Program-made: the position numbers and the translations under genes
Shown here: piece after piece, positions 24,419 through 33,313 of the stretch
Layout: each line of letters starts with the position of its first letter
How positions within the stretch are numbered: position 1 is the stretch's first letter
The notes under the pieces: model-generated
What the model was told of the DNA's origin: nothing
Database searches by the model: none
The model's input: only the letters and a program-made list of their open reading frames with translations
Assembly: GCA_030529995.1 (NCBI GenBank)
Contig: JAUMVT010000009.1
Span: 1 to 54,843 of the forward strand
DNA: 54,843 bases
Direction of reading: 5' to 3'
DNA from: Clostridia bacterium
GTDB lineage: Bacteria > Bacillota > Clostridia > Christensenellales > Aristaeellaceae

Positions 24419-27376
24419 TTACGCGACCTTCTTAGCCTTGCATTCCTTGCGCATATCCAGCAGCAGGAGCACCAGTGCCAGCAGGGTCAGAGCACCCAGA
24501 GAGTACTCCACAATGTTCAGGGTCATCTGCCACCAGGGGGTGACAGCCACGATCTTGCTGTTGCGGCTGATGCCGTCCATGCCGCGGGAATGCAGCACCG
24601 TGTACAGCACCCGCTTGCTGGACAGGTGCAGCGCCTGAGCTACCAGCTTGTTGGGGTTGGAGCCGTTGGGGCCGTAAGCGGCAAACTGAGAAACGTCATC
24701 GCCTACATAGTTGTCGGGGATGTCGTTGCCGGCCAGCACTTCGTTGACCTTCACCATGTAGGTATCGTCATACATGTCGGTAACAGCGAAACCGCTCATG
24801 CCTGCTTCGCCGCGGAGCCAGTCGGTCAGCAGTTCGCTGTAAGCGCCTGCCCACTGAGCACCCAGACGGTTGAAGGCGGTCATGACGCACTTGGCGTCAG
24901 CCTTTACAATAGGCAGCTCGAAGGCACGGAGGTAAATCTCACGCAGCGCCTGCTCGTTGACCCAGGTGCCGATGCCGGCACGGTTGTTTTCCTGATCGTT
25001 CAGCACAAAGTGCTTGTTGTACACATACACACCCTTGCTCTGGATGCCGATGGTTTCAGCGGCGTCCACCAGACCGGTCAGAATGCCGTCCTCGGAATAG
25101 TACTCGAACACACGGCCGGCGTAGGGAGAACGGTGAATGTTCAGACCTGTGCCGTACAGTCCGGCGTAGCCTGCCCACATAGCGTCCTCACCGATGAGCT
25201 CGCCCACTTCACGGATCAGGTCATCGTTGAAGGTTGCGGCAATGATGCCGTTGCAGGGATAGCAGGTGCCCTTGGCATTCTTCATGGGATCGTTGGTCTG
25301 GGTGGCGTAGCCGTTTTCGCCCACAGAGTACTTCTGGGTCACGCCGGAAGGACCGTTGTGGTCGGTGGTCAGAGGCTTGCCGATGGAGTCAAGGTCGATG
25401 GTCATCCGCAGGCCGTTGGCGCACAGCTTGGCCATTTCTTCATAGGTCAGCTGATCCATGAAGGTATCCCACATGGGATCGTCATAGTCGTACTCCAGCA
25501 TGTTGATCAGCTGCAGGTCGGCGTTTACGCCCATGGTGGGCCATTCAGCATCGGAATCGTCGGGCAGGTCGCTGTCGTCCAGGATAGCATCGGAAGCCAT
25601 CTGAGCGGTCATGGTCAGCTTCACGTTGCCGGTAGTAACGGTGCCTTCCCAGTTGCTGCGGGAGTAGTAAACAACAGAGTTGTCGACACGGCCTTCATAG
25701 CGGTTGATGTCCGTGTCGGCAAAGAGGCTGGTCACGGTGTTGCCCGTGCCGTAAGAGGCGGCATAGGTGGTGCTGTCGAAGGCAAGATCCATAGCGTAGG
25801 TCAGGGAAGCATCGCCCTCAGCAGTCATGCCGTCTTCGGTGGTCTTGCCCTTGGCGGCCAGAATGTTGTTGGCAGCAGCGTGGCTGTCGTCAGCAACGGT
25901 CAGGTAGTAGCTGCCTTCGTCCAGAATGTACACACCGGTGCCGGTGGCATCATAGCTGGTCAGGTAATACTCAGGCACGTCGATGGTAAGCACTTCGCTG
26001 GCACCGGGCTCAAGGAGCGCCGTCTTGTTGTAGCCAACCAGTTCCACGGCGGCCTTTTCAATGCCGTTGGCCTTGTCGTATTCGGTATAAGGCTTCTGGG
26101 CATAGACCTGCACGGTCTTCTTGCCGGCTACGCTGCCAGAGTTGGTGACCTTCACCGTCACGGAGTAGTTAACGCCTGTGCCCTCACCGGACTTCACAAC
26201 CTTCATGTCGCTCATGGTGAAGTCGGAGTAGCTCAGGCCGTAGCCGAAGGGATAGGCCACATTGTCCGTGTAGGTGAAGTTGCCTGCGTTGGCAGTGCCC
26301 AGCACCACGTCTTCATAACGGGTTTCGGTGTACTTGTAGCCAACGTAGATGCCTTCCTGATACACAACGTACTGATTGTACTTGTTGGCGTTGGTGCCCA
26401 GGTCGTAGCTGGTGGAATCGGCATAGGTGTAGGAGCCGAAGTTGTTCATCACAGGGTTCAGCTGATTATCCGTCCACCAGGTATCGGGCAGGGAGCCGGA
26501 AGGGTTCACCTTGCCGGAGAGCACATCGCCCACGGCGTACAGACCCGTCTGACCCACGGAGCCAACCCACAGGGCAGCGTCCACACCATAGGTAGGATCA
26601 TTCAGGAAGCCTACGGACATGGGGTTAGCACTGTTGATGATCACGGTAATGGAACGAATCTTGCCATCCTGCTTCAGCTCGTTCAGGCCTTCCAGCACGG
26701 ACAGCTCGTCTTCATTCAGCTTCAGATAGTCGTCATCCAAGGCGTCGTCGATGGTAACGGTGACGTCGTTGCCTTCACCGCCTACACGGCCTACCACATA
26801 AATGACGTCCTCACCGTTGCCGATGGTATCGTCATTGTTCTTCTTGACCTTGCTCCACTTGACCTCGCCGATCTCGTGGCTGTTCCGCTTGGCTTCCTTC
26901 TCCACGTAGTAGTCAAGCAGAGCCTTGTCCACCACATTGAAGCCTGCGTCCTGCATCACATCATAGTAGTTGGCTGCACCATCGGCATCCACAGCGCCGG
27001 AACCGGTACCGCCGTACACAGGATCCAGAATGGTAACGCCTACCAGCGCTACATCGCTGCCAGCCTTCAGGGGCAGCACGTTGCCCTCGTTCTTCAGCAG
27101 CACAATGCCTTCGCCTTCTACCTCGCGAACCTTGGCCTCACCGGCAGCCTTCAGGTCTGCCAGGGAAGAATACTGGCTCTCGTAGTAGCGGGCGTAACCT
27201 TCTTCTTCACCATCCGCCAGGGTGCTGACAACCTTGGAGGTCGTGGTACCCAGCACGGAATTGATCTGACCGGCGCACTCACCGGCAATCACGTTGCCCG
27301 TGAAGATCACAGCAAAAAGAGATGCCGTAACATTCAAGAAAACCTTCTTGAGTGTTCTTTTCTTGGATGCCTTCAT
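24419..27376 (-). CDS. Membrane-anchored glycoside hydrolase family 3 with permuted domain order
   Basis: The start is the ATG at 27376 (GGAAAGGAG upstream), giving 985 residues. An N-terminal signal/anchor (about 10-33) is followed by the GH3 C-terminal-type alpha/beta domain (about 60-335; GEGIVLLKNEGNVLPL), an Fn3-like domain (about 380-500), an insert, and only then the GH3 TIM barrel (about 640-910). The barrel has LNIHRSPYAGRVFEYYSED, KHFVLNDQENNR and the probable nucleophile Asp in VTDMYDD. A second membrane helix (about 955-975) and a basic tail end the protein. It likely cleaves beta-glucosides or related sugars at the cell surface. Swapped GH3 forms are known in Clostridia; the substrate is unknown. 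Confidence 0.9.
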   Translation of the reverse strand: MKASKKRTLKKVFLNVTASLFAVIFTGNVIAGECAGQINSVLGTTTSKVVSTLADGEEEGYARYYESQYSSLADLKAAGEAKVREVEGEGIVLLKNEGNVLPLKAGSDVALVGVTILDPVYGGTGSGAVDADGAANYYDVMQDAGFNVVDKALLDYYVEKEAKRNSHEIGEVKWSKVKKNNDDTIGNGEDVIYVVGRVGGEGNDVTVTIDDALDDDYLKLNEDELSVLEGLNELKQDGKIRSITVIINSANPMSVGFLNDPTYGVDAALWVGSVGQTGLYAVGDVLSGKVNPSGSLPDTWWTDNQLNPVMNNFGSYTYADSTSYDLGTNANKYNQYVVYQEGIYVGYKYTETRYEDVVLGTANAGNFTYTDNVAYPFGYGLSYSDFTMSDMKVVKSGEGTGVNYSVTVKVTNSGSVAGKKTVQVYAQKPYTEYDKANGIEKAAVELVGYNKTALLEPGASEVLTIDVPEYYLTSYDATGTGVYILDEGSYYLTVADDSHAAANNILAAKGKTTEDGMTAEGDASLTYAMDLAFDSTTYAASYGTGNTVTSLFADTDINRYEGRVDNSVVYYSRSNWEGTVTTGNVKLTMTAQMASDAILDDSDLPDDSDAEWPTMGVNADLQLINMLEYDYDDPMWDTFMDQLTYEEMAKLCANGLRMTIDLDSIGKPLTTDHNGPSGVTQKYSVGENGYATQTNDPMKNAKGTCYPCNGIIAATFNDDLIREVGELIGEDAMWAGYAGLYGTGLNIHRSPYAGRVFEYYSEDGILTGLVDAAETIGIQSKGVYVYNKHFVLNDQENNRAGIGTWVNEQALREIYLRAFELPIVKADAKCVMTAFNRLGAQWAGAYSELLTDWLRGEAGMSGFAVTDMYDDTYMVKVNEVLAGNDIPDNYVGDDVSQFAAYGPNGSNPNKLVAQALHLSSKRVLYTVLHSRGMDGISRNSKIVAVTPWWQMTLNIVEYSLGALTLLALVLLLLDMRKECKAKKVA

Positions 27377-27716
27377 TGAGGGATTCTCCTTTCCAAATGA
27401 GAAACCTGCTTCTCGAGCCACGCGTCCTTGCGGCGACGGCGGCAACAGCCCCGGCAGAATCCTTCGCGCGGCATGTTCGGATTCCTGTCTCCGGCACTGT
27501 TTAGCTTTTTGTATTTTATAACATTTTGAGCAAAAGGAAAAGAGATTTGTCGTACATGAACAATCCTTTGTCGCAACATTGGAAAGTATTCATTCACGGC
27601 GAATATTTGCCGTGACATAACGGTGGGCACATGCTTGCGACCGGTTTTCTGACGCTTGCTGGCTGCTCTTTGCACCTGATAACCCTTTGTGGGACATGAC
27701 ACGCAAAAAGTGCAGA

Positions 27717-27745
27717 TTGCACAATTCGCTGAAATATGTCATAAT
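27717..27745 (+). promoter_or_regulatory. Promoter of the small membrane protein gene
   Basis: TTGCAC (27717-27722), a 17-nt spacer and CATAAT (27740-27745) would start RNA near 27752, leaving a leader of about 160 nt. Confidence 0.6.
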
Positions 27746-27761
27746 AGATTCGTCTTTGACG

Positions 27762-27860
27762 GGACGGCTGGCGTTTTTCCTGCAAAAGTGCGGTTTTGCA
27801 GGGGAGAAGCATCCGTCCACGCGGATTCCGACACACTCTCTCAGCGCGGCAGACGCTGCC
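27762..27860 (+). other. Structured 5' leader candidate
   Basis: An outer helix GGACGG (27762-27767) / CCGTCC (27813-27818) encloses a perfect hairpin CCTGCAAAA (27779-27787) / TTTTGCAGG (27794-27802). A further hairpin GGCAG/CTGCC lies at 27848-27860. It matches no riboswitch I know. The other part of the 27377-27716 intergenic stretch shows only AT-rich sequence and no clear minus-strand promoter. Confidence 0.4.
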
Positions 27861-27912
27861 TTTGGGCAGGGTCACTTCCTGTGTATCGGGAAAGCTGAAA
27901 GGAGTTTTTTCC

Positions 27913-28329
27913 ATGAGTGCAAATTCCACGAAAAAGGGCTGGGGTGTGTATACCACCCTGGTTGCTGCTGTGCTTTCTTTGGCTGCAGGCATTTACCTCA
28001 AGGTCATTAACGGCACCTTCGGTGCTACCCAGCGTGTATGCTACAGCGCTGCTGCCACTTGGCTGCTGATCGGTGCCTTTGTGGTTGCCGTGGCACTGGT
28101 TGCTTTGAAGAAATACGGTCTTGCTTCTGCTCTGGTAACGGCCATGAGCGGCTGCTCTATCCTGTTCTTTGTGCATAAGTGCTACTGGTATGTCAGCGAC
28201 GTGTTCGTTGCCATCGATGAGAAGGGCTTCGACCCGAATTTCATCGCTTTCGCCGGTCTGGCCTTCGGTGCCTTCCTGCTGGGCGAGGTTTCCATCTATG
28301 CACGTAAGGTGAAGACCGTCAAGGCTTAA
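27913..28329 (+). CDS. Small four-helix membrane protein, unknown function
   Basis: The start is the ATG at 27913 with AAAGGAG upstream, giving 138 residues; earlier in-frame codons lie in the leader. There are four hydrophobic segments, at about residues 12-28, 46-64, 70-90 and 108-125, and a short basic tail. I do not recognise the family. It stands alone between a long leader and a terminator. It uses favoured codons, so it may be well expressed. It lies just upstream of the uronide operon and may be related, but a terminator separates them. Confidence 0.82.
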   Translation: MSANSTKKGWGVYTTLVAAVLSLAAGIYLKVINGTFGATQRVCYSAAATWLLIGAFVVAVALVALKKYGLASALVTAMSGCSILFFVHKCYWYVSDVFVAIDEKGFDPNFIAFAGLAFGAFLLGEVSIYARKVKTVKA

Positions 28330-28339
28330 CCTACCTTTT

Positions 28340-28375
28340 ACTCTGCCTTTTCCCGAGAGAGGCAGAGTTCTTTTT
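28340..28375 (+). terminator. Intrinsic terminator
   Basis: ACTCTGCCT (28340-28348) pairs with AGGCAGAGT (28360-28368), followed by TCTTTTT. Confidence 0.85.
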
Positions 28376-28422
28376 ACGGCGAGCACAGAATGGTCAATAA
28401 GGGGAGAATGCTTCCGTTCACG

Positions 28423-28463
28423 ACGTCTTTCGGGCGTATACGCTATTTACGCCTGAAAGACGT
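28423..28463. other. Long hairpin upstream of the uronide operon
   Basis: ACGTCTTTCGGGCGTA (28423-28438) pairs with TACGCCTGAAAGACGT (28448-28463), 16 bp with one G-T pair and a 9-nt loop. No T-run follows on either strand, so it is not an obvious terminator. It could be a regulatory RNA or DNA element. A weak promoter-like TTGCAT lies downstream at 28489. Confidence 0.55.
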
Positions 28464-28580
28464 GCATTCAAGTATTTCATCTTTTCTTTTGCATTTTCTT
28501 GTGCTACAGTTACGTTAGGTTCATTCGTTTTCCATATACCTTGGCTCTTTGACCACCAATTCACAGTGAGGAGGAGCATC

Positions 28581-30509
28581 ATGCGCCATACCATAGAGCT
28601 CAGTCAGGCCTGGCACTTTACGGGTTTTGACGGCAAGACCATCGAAGTTACCATCCCCCACACGTGGAACAACGTTGACGGACAGGACGGAGGTAATGAC
28701 TACAAGCGGGGTACTTGCCACTACCGGCATACCTTTTCCAAGCCGGCGTTTGATCCTGCCTGCGAAGAAGTGTGGCTGGAGTTTGACGGCGTCAATGCTT
28801 CTGCGGCTGTGACGCTGAACGGCAAGCCTCTATGCACCCACGACGGCGGCTATTCCACCTTCCGTGCAGAGGTTACGTCTTTCCTTCAGGATGAAAACGA
28901 CCTGCAGGTGGACGTGGACAACAGCAAGAACACCAAGGTCTATCCCCAGAAGGCGGACTTCACCTTCTATGGCGGCATTTACAGAGGGGTTCGGCTGATT
29001 GTGGTCAACAAGGCACACTTTGCCTTGGACTATCTGGGCTCCTGCGGCGTTCGGGTAACGCCCCTGCCCAAGGGAGAGGGAGCCGATGTCCGGGTGCAGA
29101 GCCGTGTTACTGCCGGACAGGTGCACGTCGCCCTGCTGGACGCTCAGGGCAGCGTTGTGGCAGAAGGTGACGGAGCAGACACCACTCTGCACATGGAGAA
29201 AGCCCACCGCTGGCACGGCGTGGAAGATCCTTACCTCTATCAGTGCCGGGTGCAGGTGGTGGCGGATCATGAAGTGACGGATGCGCTGACCATTCCTTTC
29301 GGCGTGCGTTCCTTCAAGACGGATCCCAAGAAGGGTTTCTTCCTGAATGATAAGCCCTATCCGCTTCACGGCGTATCCCGCCATCAGGATCGGAAGGGCG
29401 TGGGCAATGCCATTACCCGTGCCATGCACGATGAGGACATGGAGCTGATTCGCGAGCTGGGTGCCAACACCATTCGCTTGGCCCACTATCAGCATGATCA
29501 GTACTTCTATGACCTGTGCGACCGCTACGGCATGGTGGTGTGGGCGGAAATTCCCTACATCAGCGAGCATATGCCGGAAGGTCGTGCCAACACCATCAGT
29601 CAGATGAAGGAACTGATTGAGCAGAACTACAACCACGCCAGCATCGTCTGCTGGGGCGTGTCCAATGAAATCACCATTTCCACCAAGGACAAGAAGGACA
29701 TGCTGGACAACCATCATGTGCTGAATGACTTGGTGCATCAGACGGATCCTACCCGGTTCACCACCCTGGCCTGCTACGCCATGTGCGGTCCCTTCAACCG
29801 GAGCGCCCACATTACGGACGTGGTCAGCTGGAACCTGTATCTGGGCTGGTATGTGCCCGGCCTGTTCCTGAATGATTTGTGGATCGGCTTCTTCCATCTG
29901 TGCTACCCCAACCGTTGCCTGGGGTACAGCGAGTACGGTGCCGAGGGTATGCCGAATCTGCATTCCTCCCATCCCCGCCGGAACGATCACACGGAAGAGT
30001 ACCAGGCCAAGTATCATGAATTCATGGAGCGGTGCTTCAATCGCCATCCTTACATGTGGGCAACCCATGTGTGGAACATGTTCGACTTTGCTGCCGATGC
30101 CCGTGATCAGGGCGGTGAGCCCGGCATGAACCACAAGGGTCTGGTCACCTTCGATCGAAAGACGAAGAAGGACAGCTTCTACCTTTACAAGGCCAACTGG
30201 AGCAAGGAATCCTTCGTGCATATCTGCTCCAAGCGGTATGTGGAGCGCTGCGAAAGCACCACCACCATCAAGGTGTATTCCACCGAGAAAACGGTTCGTC
30301 TCTTGGTGAACGGCAAGGCTGTGGGGGAGATGACCCGCAATGACCATGTGTTCACCTTCCGCATTCCCCTCACCGGCGACATTCATGTGGAAGCCATTGC
30401 CGGCAGCTGCACGGACAGCGCCAACTTCCGCAAGGTGACGAAGCCCAACGAAAGCTACAAGCTCCGCAAGGTGAAGAATGCGCAGAAATCCAACTGGGTT
30501 GACGCCTGA
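28581..30509 (+). CDS. Glycoside hydrolase family 2, probable beta-uronidase
   Basis: The start is the ATG at 28581 after GAGGAGGAG; an in-frame GTG at 28566 overlaps the ribosome site. The 642-residue cytoplasmic protein has no signal. It has an N-terminal sugar-binding jelly roll (1-165), an Ig-like domain (165-265) and a TIM barrel with the acid/base Glu in GVSNEI (about 365) and the nucleophile Glu in SEYGAEG (about 455). NHK (about 525) fits the NxK motif that beta-glucuronidases use for the carboxylate, though some galactosidase-like GH2 proteins have NDK here. The three following uronate genes favour a beta-glucuronidase or galacturonidase. Confidence 0.85.
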   Translation: MRHTIELSQAWHFTGFDGKTIEVTIPHTWNNVDGQDGGNDYKRGTCHYRHTFSKPAFDPACEEVWLEFDGVNASAAVTLNGKPLCTHDGGYSTFRAEVTSFLQDENDLQVDVDNSKNTKVYPQKADFTFYGGIYRGVRLIVVNKAHFALDYLGSCGVRVTPLPKGEGADVRVQSRVTAGQVHVALLDAQGSVVAEGDGADTTLHMEKAHRWHGVEDPYLYQCRVQVVADHEVTDALTIPFGVRSFKTDPKKGFFLNDKPYPLHGVSRHQDRKGVGNAITRAMHDEDMELIRELGANTIRLAHYQHDQYFYDLCDRYGMVVWAEIPYISEHMPEGRANTISQMKELIEQNYNHASIVCWGVSNEITISTKDKKDMLDNHHVLNDLVHQTDPTRFTTLACYAMCGPFNRSAHITDVVSWNLYLGWYVPGLFLNDLWIGFFHLCYPNRCLGYSEYGAEGMPNLHSSHPRRNDHTEEYQAKYHEFMERCFNRHPYMWATHVWNMFDFAADARDQGGEPGMNHKGLVTFDRKTKKDSFYLYKANWSKESFVHICSKRYVERCESTTTIKVYSTEKTVRLLVNGKAVGEMTRNDHVFTFRIPLTGDIHVEAIAGSCTDSANFRKVTKPNESYKLRKVKNAQKSNWVDA

Positions 30510-30562
30510 AAAGGCTTCACAGGGATATCGTTCAACAATTCATTAGGAAGGGAGACTTCTCC

Positions 30563-32164
30563 ATGGCAAAGACCGCGTCCGTCCCTGTCAATGACGGACT
30601 GAACCGGGCAAAGCCGTACCAGTTGATGCTTTTCCCCCTCAACAATGGTGCGACCAACGTCTACTTCGTACTGATTCTTTCCTACGTGGCACAGTTCGGC
30701 TCCAGCGTGCTGAAGCTGGGCATGTTCGCCTCCATCATGGTAACGGTTATGCGTATTGCGGACGCCGTTACCGACCCCATCATCGGTGCACTCATGGACC
30801 GCACCAGCACGAAGATCGGCAAGTTCCGCCCCTTCATGATCATTGGCAGTGCCATCATGGCACTGAGCGTCATTGCTCTGTACTGCCTGCTGCCTCTGGT
30901 GCCTGAAACTCAGATGGCCATGCGCTACATCCTCTTTACCCTGGTGTACTTCATCTGGGTCATCGGTTACACCTTCCAGACCAGCTGCACCCGCGCCGGT
31001 CAGACCGTGCTGACCAATGATCCCAGCCAGCGCCCTCTGTTCACTATTTTCAACACCATCGGTTCCTTAGCTGGTATGGGCATCATGCAGTTCATGATTC
31101 CTCTGATCAAGAAGAATTACGATAAAGTAGTCGATGGCGTGGTCACTGTTTCCGGATATGCTGACCCAGCCTTGTACCGCATGATCACCCCCATCGGTAT
31201 TGCCATCTCCGTGCTGCTGACCATCCTGGCCATCATCGGTATTGCTGAAAAGGATCGCCCTGAGTACTACGGCATCGGCGGCAGCAAGCAGGAGAAGGTC
31301 AAGATCTCCGAGTATGCGGCCATCATCAAGGCCAACAAGCCCATGCAGCGGCTGATGGTTGCCGGCGCAGGCTGCAAGCTGGCACTGGCCATTGCCACTA
31401 ACACCACCGTGCTGCTGGCACTCTACGGCATCCTGATGGGCAACTACAATTCCCTGTACCTGCCCATGATGGTCCTCGGCTATGTTTTCGCTGTTCCTTT
31501 CTTCCTCCTGTCTGTTCGCACTTCCCAGAAGGAAGGCCAGAAGGCTTCCCTGACCCGGTATGTGTCCGTGGCACTGATCTGCTACGTGGGCGTGCTGGTG
31601 TTGCTGATCCTCAGCCAGTACGGCAAAGCGGACTGGATGCTTTCCTTCCCCTTCAACGGCGGCGGAAGCGTGAACCTGTATACCATCCTGTTCATCCTCT
31701 TCTTCGGCGTGGGCTATGGTGCTTATTATGCCACGGCTGATATGCCCATCCCCATGGTGGCTGACTGCTCCGACTACGAGACCTATCGCAGCGGCAAGTA
31801 CATCCCCGGCATCATGGGTACCATGTTCTCCCTGATCGATAAGCTGGTTTCTTCCCTGGCACAGACGCTGGTTGCCTTCATCTTCCTCCTCTTTGCCGGA
31901 TTGAATGAGCTGCCCACCGACGCTACGCCCTACTCCGCCGGCATCAAGGTAGCCGTCATCGTGATGTTCTGCATCATCCCCATGATTGCATGGGTGGCCA
32001 CGCTGATCGCCATGAAGGGTTACACCCTGACCGGTGCCAAGATGAAGGAAATTCAGGCTGTCAACGGTGCCCGTAAGAAGGCCATTGCCGCCGGCATGAC
32101 TCTGGAAGAATCCATGGAAGCCTACAAGACCATGGACGATGTTGCAAACAAACCGATTCAGTAA
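30563..32164 (+). CDS. GPH-family sugar:cation symporter (uronide importer)
   Basis: The 533-residue protein has about 12 membrane helices and GPH family marks: an N-terminal short helix with PLNNGATNVYFV, the loop RIADAVTDPIIGALMDRT and STKIGKFRPFM, and YYATADMPIPMVADCSDYE in the second half. It belongs to the MelB/UidB-type secondary transporters that import glycosides with a cation. Its place between the GH2 gene and mannonate dehydratase points to glucuronide import, with cleavage inside the cell. GGGAG precedes the start. Confidence 0.93.
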   Translation: MAKTASVPVNDGLNRAKPYQLMLFPLNNGATNVYFVLILSYVAQFGSSVLKLGMFASIMVTVMRIADAVTDPIIGALMDRTSTKIGKFRPFMIIGSAIMALSVIALYCLLPLVPETQMAMRYILFTLVYFIWVIGYTFQTSCTRAGQTVLTNDPSQRPLFTIFNTIGSLAGMGIMQFMIPLIKKNYDKVVDGVVTVSGYADPALYRMITPIGIAISVLLTILAIIGIAEKDRPEYYGIGGSKQEKVKISEYAAIIKANKPMQRLMVAGAGCKLALAIATNTTVLLALYGILMGNYNSLYLPMMVLGYVFAVPFFLLSVRTSQKEGQKASLTRYVSVALICYVGVLVLLILSQYGKADWMLSFPFNGGGSVNLYTILFILFFGVGYGAYYATADMPIPMVADCSDYETYRSGKYIPGIMGTMFSLIDKLVSSLAQTLVAFIFLLFAGLNELPTDATPYSAGIKVAVIVMFCIIPMIAWVATLIAMKGYTLTGAKMKEIQAVNGARKKAIAAGMTLEESMEAYKTMDDVANKPIQ

Positions 32165-32179
32165 AGGAGCTAACTGAGC

Positions 32180-33235
32180 ATGAAAAGTTCTTTCCGTTGG
32201 TATGGTGACAGTGATCCTGTGACCCTGGACATGATCCGTCAAATCCCCGGCATGCGTTCTGTCGTTTCCGCTGTGTATGATGTGAAGCCCGGCGAAGTGT
32301 GGCCGGAAGAGTCCATCAAGCACCTGGTAGATGAGTGCGCCGCCAAGGGTCTTGTCTTCGACATTGTGGAATCCATCCCCGTGACGGAAGAAATCAAGCT
32401 GGGTCTGCCTGAGCGTGACCGTCACATTGACAACTACTGCGAATCCATCCGCCGCTGTGCCAAGTACGGCATCAAGTGCGTGACCTACAACTTCATGCCT
32501 GTCTTCGACTGGACCCGTACCCAGCTGGACAAAATGGCACCCGATGGATCCACCTCTCTGGTGATGTACTGGGATCAGATGCGGGACCTGGATCCTCTGA
32601 AGGATGACATTCATCTGCCCGGCTGGGATTCCAGCTACACCCAGGATGAGGTTCGTGACCTGATCCGCGCCTATGGCGAACTGGGCGAGGAAGGCCTGTG
32701 GAGCAACATCGAGTACTTCCTCAAGCGGGTGATTCCCGTGGCAGAGGAGTGCGGTGTGGTCATGGCACTGCATCCCGATGATCCGCCCTATCCCATCTTC
32801 GGTCTTCCCCGGGTGATCACCTGCGAGGAAAACCTGGATCGGTATCTGGCCATTGTGGACAGCCCCTCCAACACCCTGTGCCTGTGCACCGGCTCTCTGG
32901 GCTGCTCTCCCAAGAATGACATTCCGAAGCTGACCCGGAAGTATTCCGCCATGAAGCGCATCGGCTTCATGCACATGCGCAATGTCCGCATCCTGCCCGA
33001 CACCTCCTTCGAGGAGTCCGGTCACCTGACCAAGGACGGCAGCCTGGACATGAATGCCATCGTGAAGGCACTGGTGGAAACCGGCTTCGACGGCTACTTC
33101 CGTCCTGACCACGGCCGCATGATTTGGGGCGAGGTAGGCTCCAATGCAAAGCCCGGCTACGGCCTGTATGACCGTGCTCTGGGCAGCGCTTACCTGAACG
33201 GATTGATTGAGGCTAACGGCGGCACCTTGGAGTGA
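32180..33235 (+). CDS. uxuA: Mannonate dehydratase
   Basis: The 351-residue TIM-barrel enzyme dehydrates D-mannonate to 2-keto-3-deoxygluconate in glucuronate breakdown. UxuA motifs are present: FRWYGDSDPVTLDMIRQIPG at the N-terminus, ALHPDDPPYPIFGLPR (metal-binding His/Asp), the Cys in CLCTGSLG, and FRPDHGRMIWGE. The length matches the family. It is third in the operon, with AAGGAG before its start, 15 bp after the transporter. Confidence 0.96.
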   Translation: MKSSFRWYGDSDPVTLDMIRQIPGMRSVVSAVYDVKPGEVWPEESIKHLVDECAAKGLVFDIVESIPVTEEIKLGLPERDRHIDNYCESIRRCAKYGIKCVTYNFMPVFDWTRTQLDKMAPDGSTSLVMYWDQMRDLDPLKDDIHLPGWDSSYTQDEVRDLIRAYGELGEEGLWSNIEYFLKRVIPVAEECGVVMALHPDDPPYPIFGLPRVITCEENLDRYLAIVDSPSNTLCLCTGSLGCSPKNDIPKLTRKYSAMKRIGFMHMRNVRILPDTSFEESGHLTKDGSLDMNAIVKALVETGFDGYFRPDHGRMIWGEVGSNAKPGYGLYDRALGSAYLNGLIEANGGTLE

Positions 33236-33313
33236 CCGCCATCCTCCTTCAATAGATGCACGTGTGCTGAGCATGTGCGCAAAATAACAGACACCGAAAG
33301 GAAGATATGAATC

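Noticed and set aside
24410-27379. Plus-strand open frame of 989 codons
   Set aside because: Antisense shadow of the GH3 gene; valine/glycine/histidine-rich and without a ribosome site or domain.
28566-28580. Upstream GTG start for the GH2 gene
   Set aside because: The GTG frame begins within the ribosome site that serves the ATG at 28581.
33257-33281. Hairpin between uxuA and the SDR gene
   Set aside because: It needs one mismatch and three G-T pairs around a 3-nt loop and has no T-run; too weak to call.
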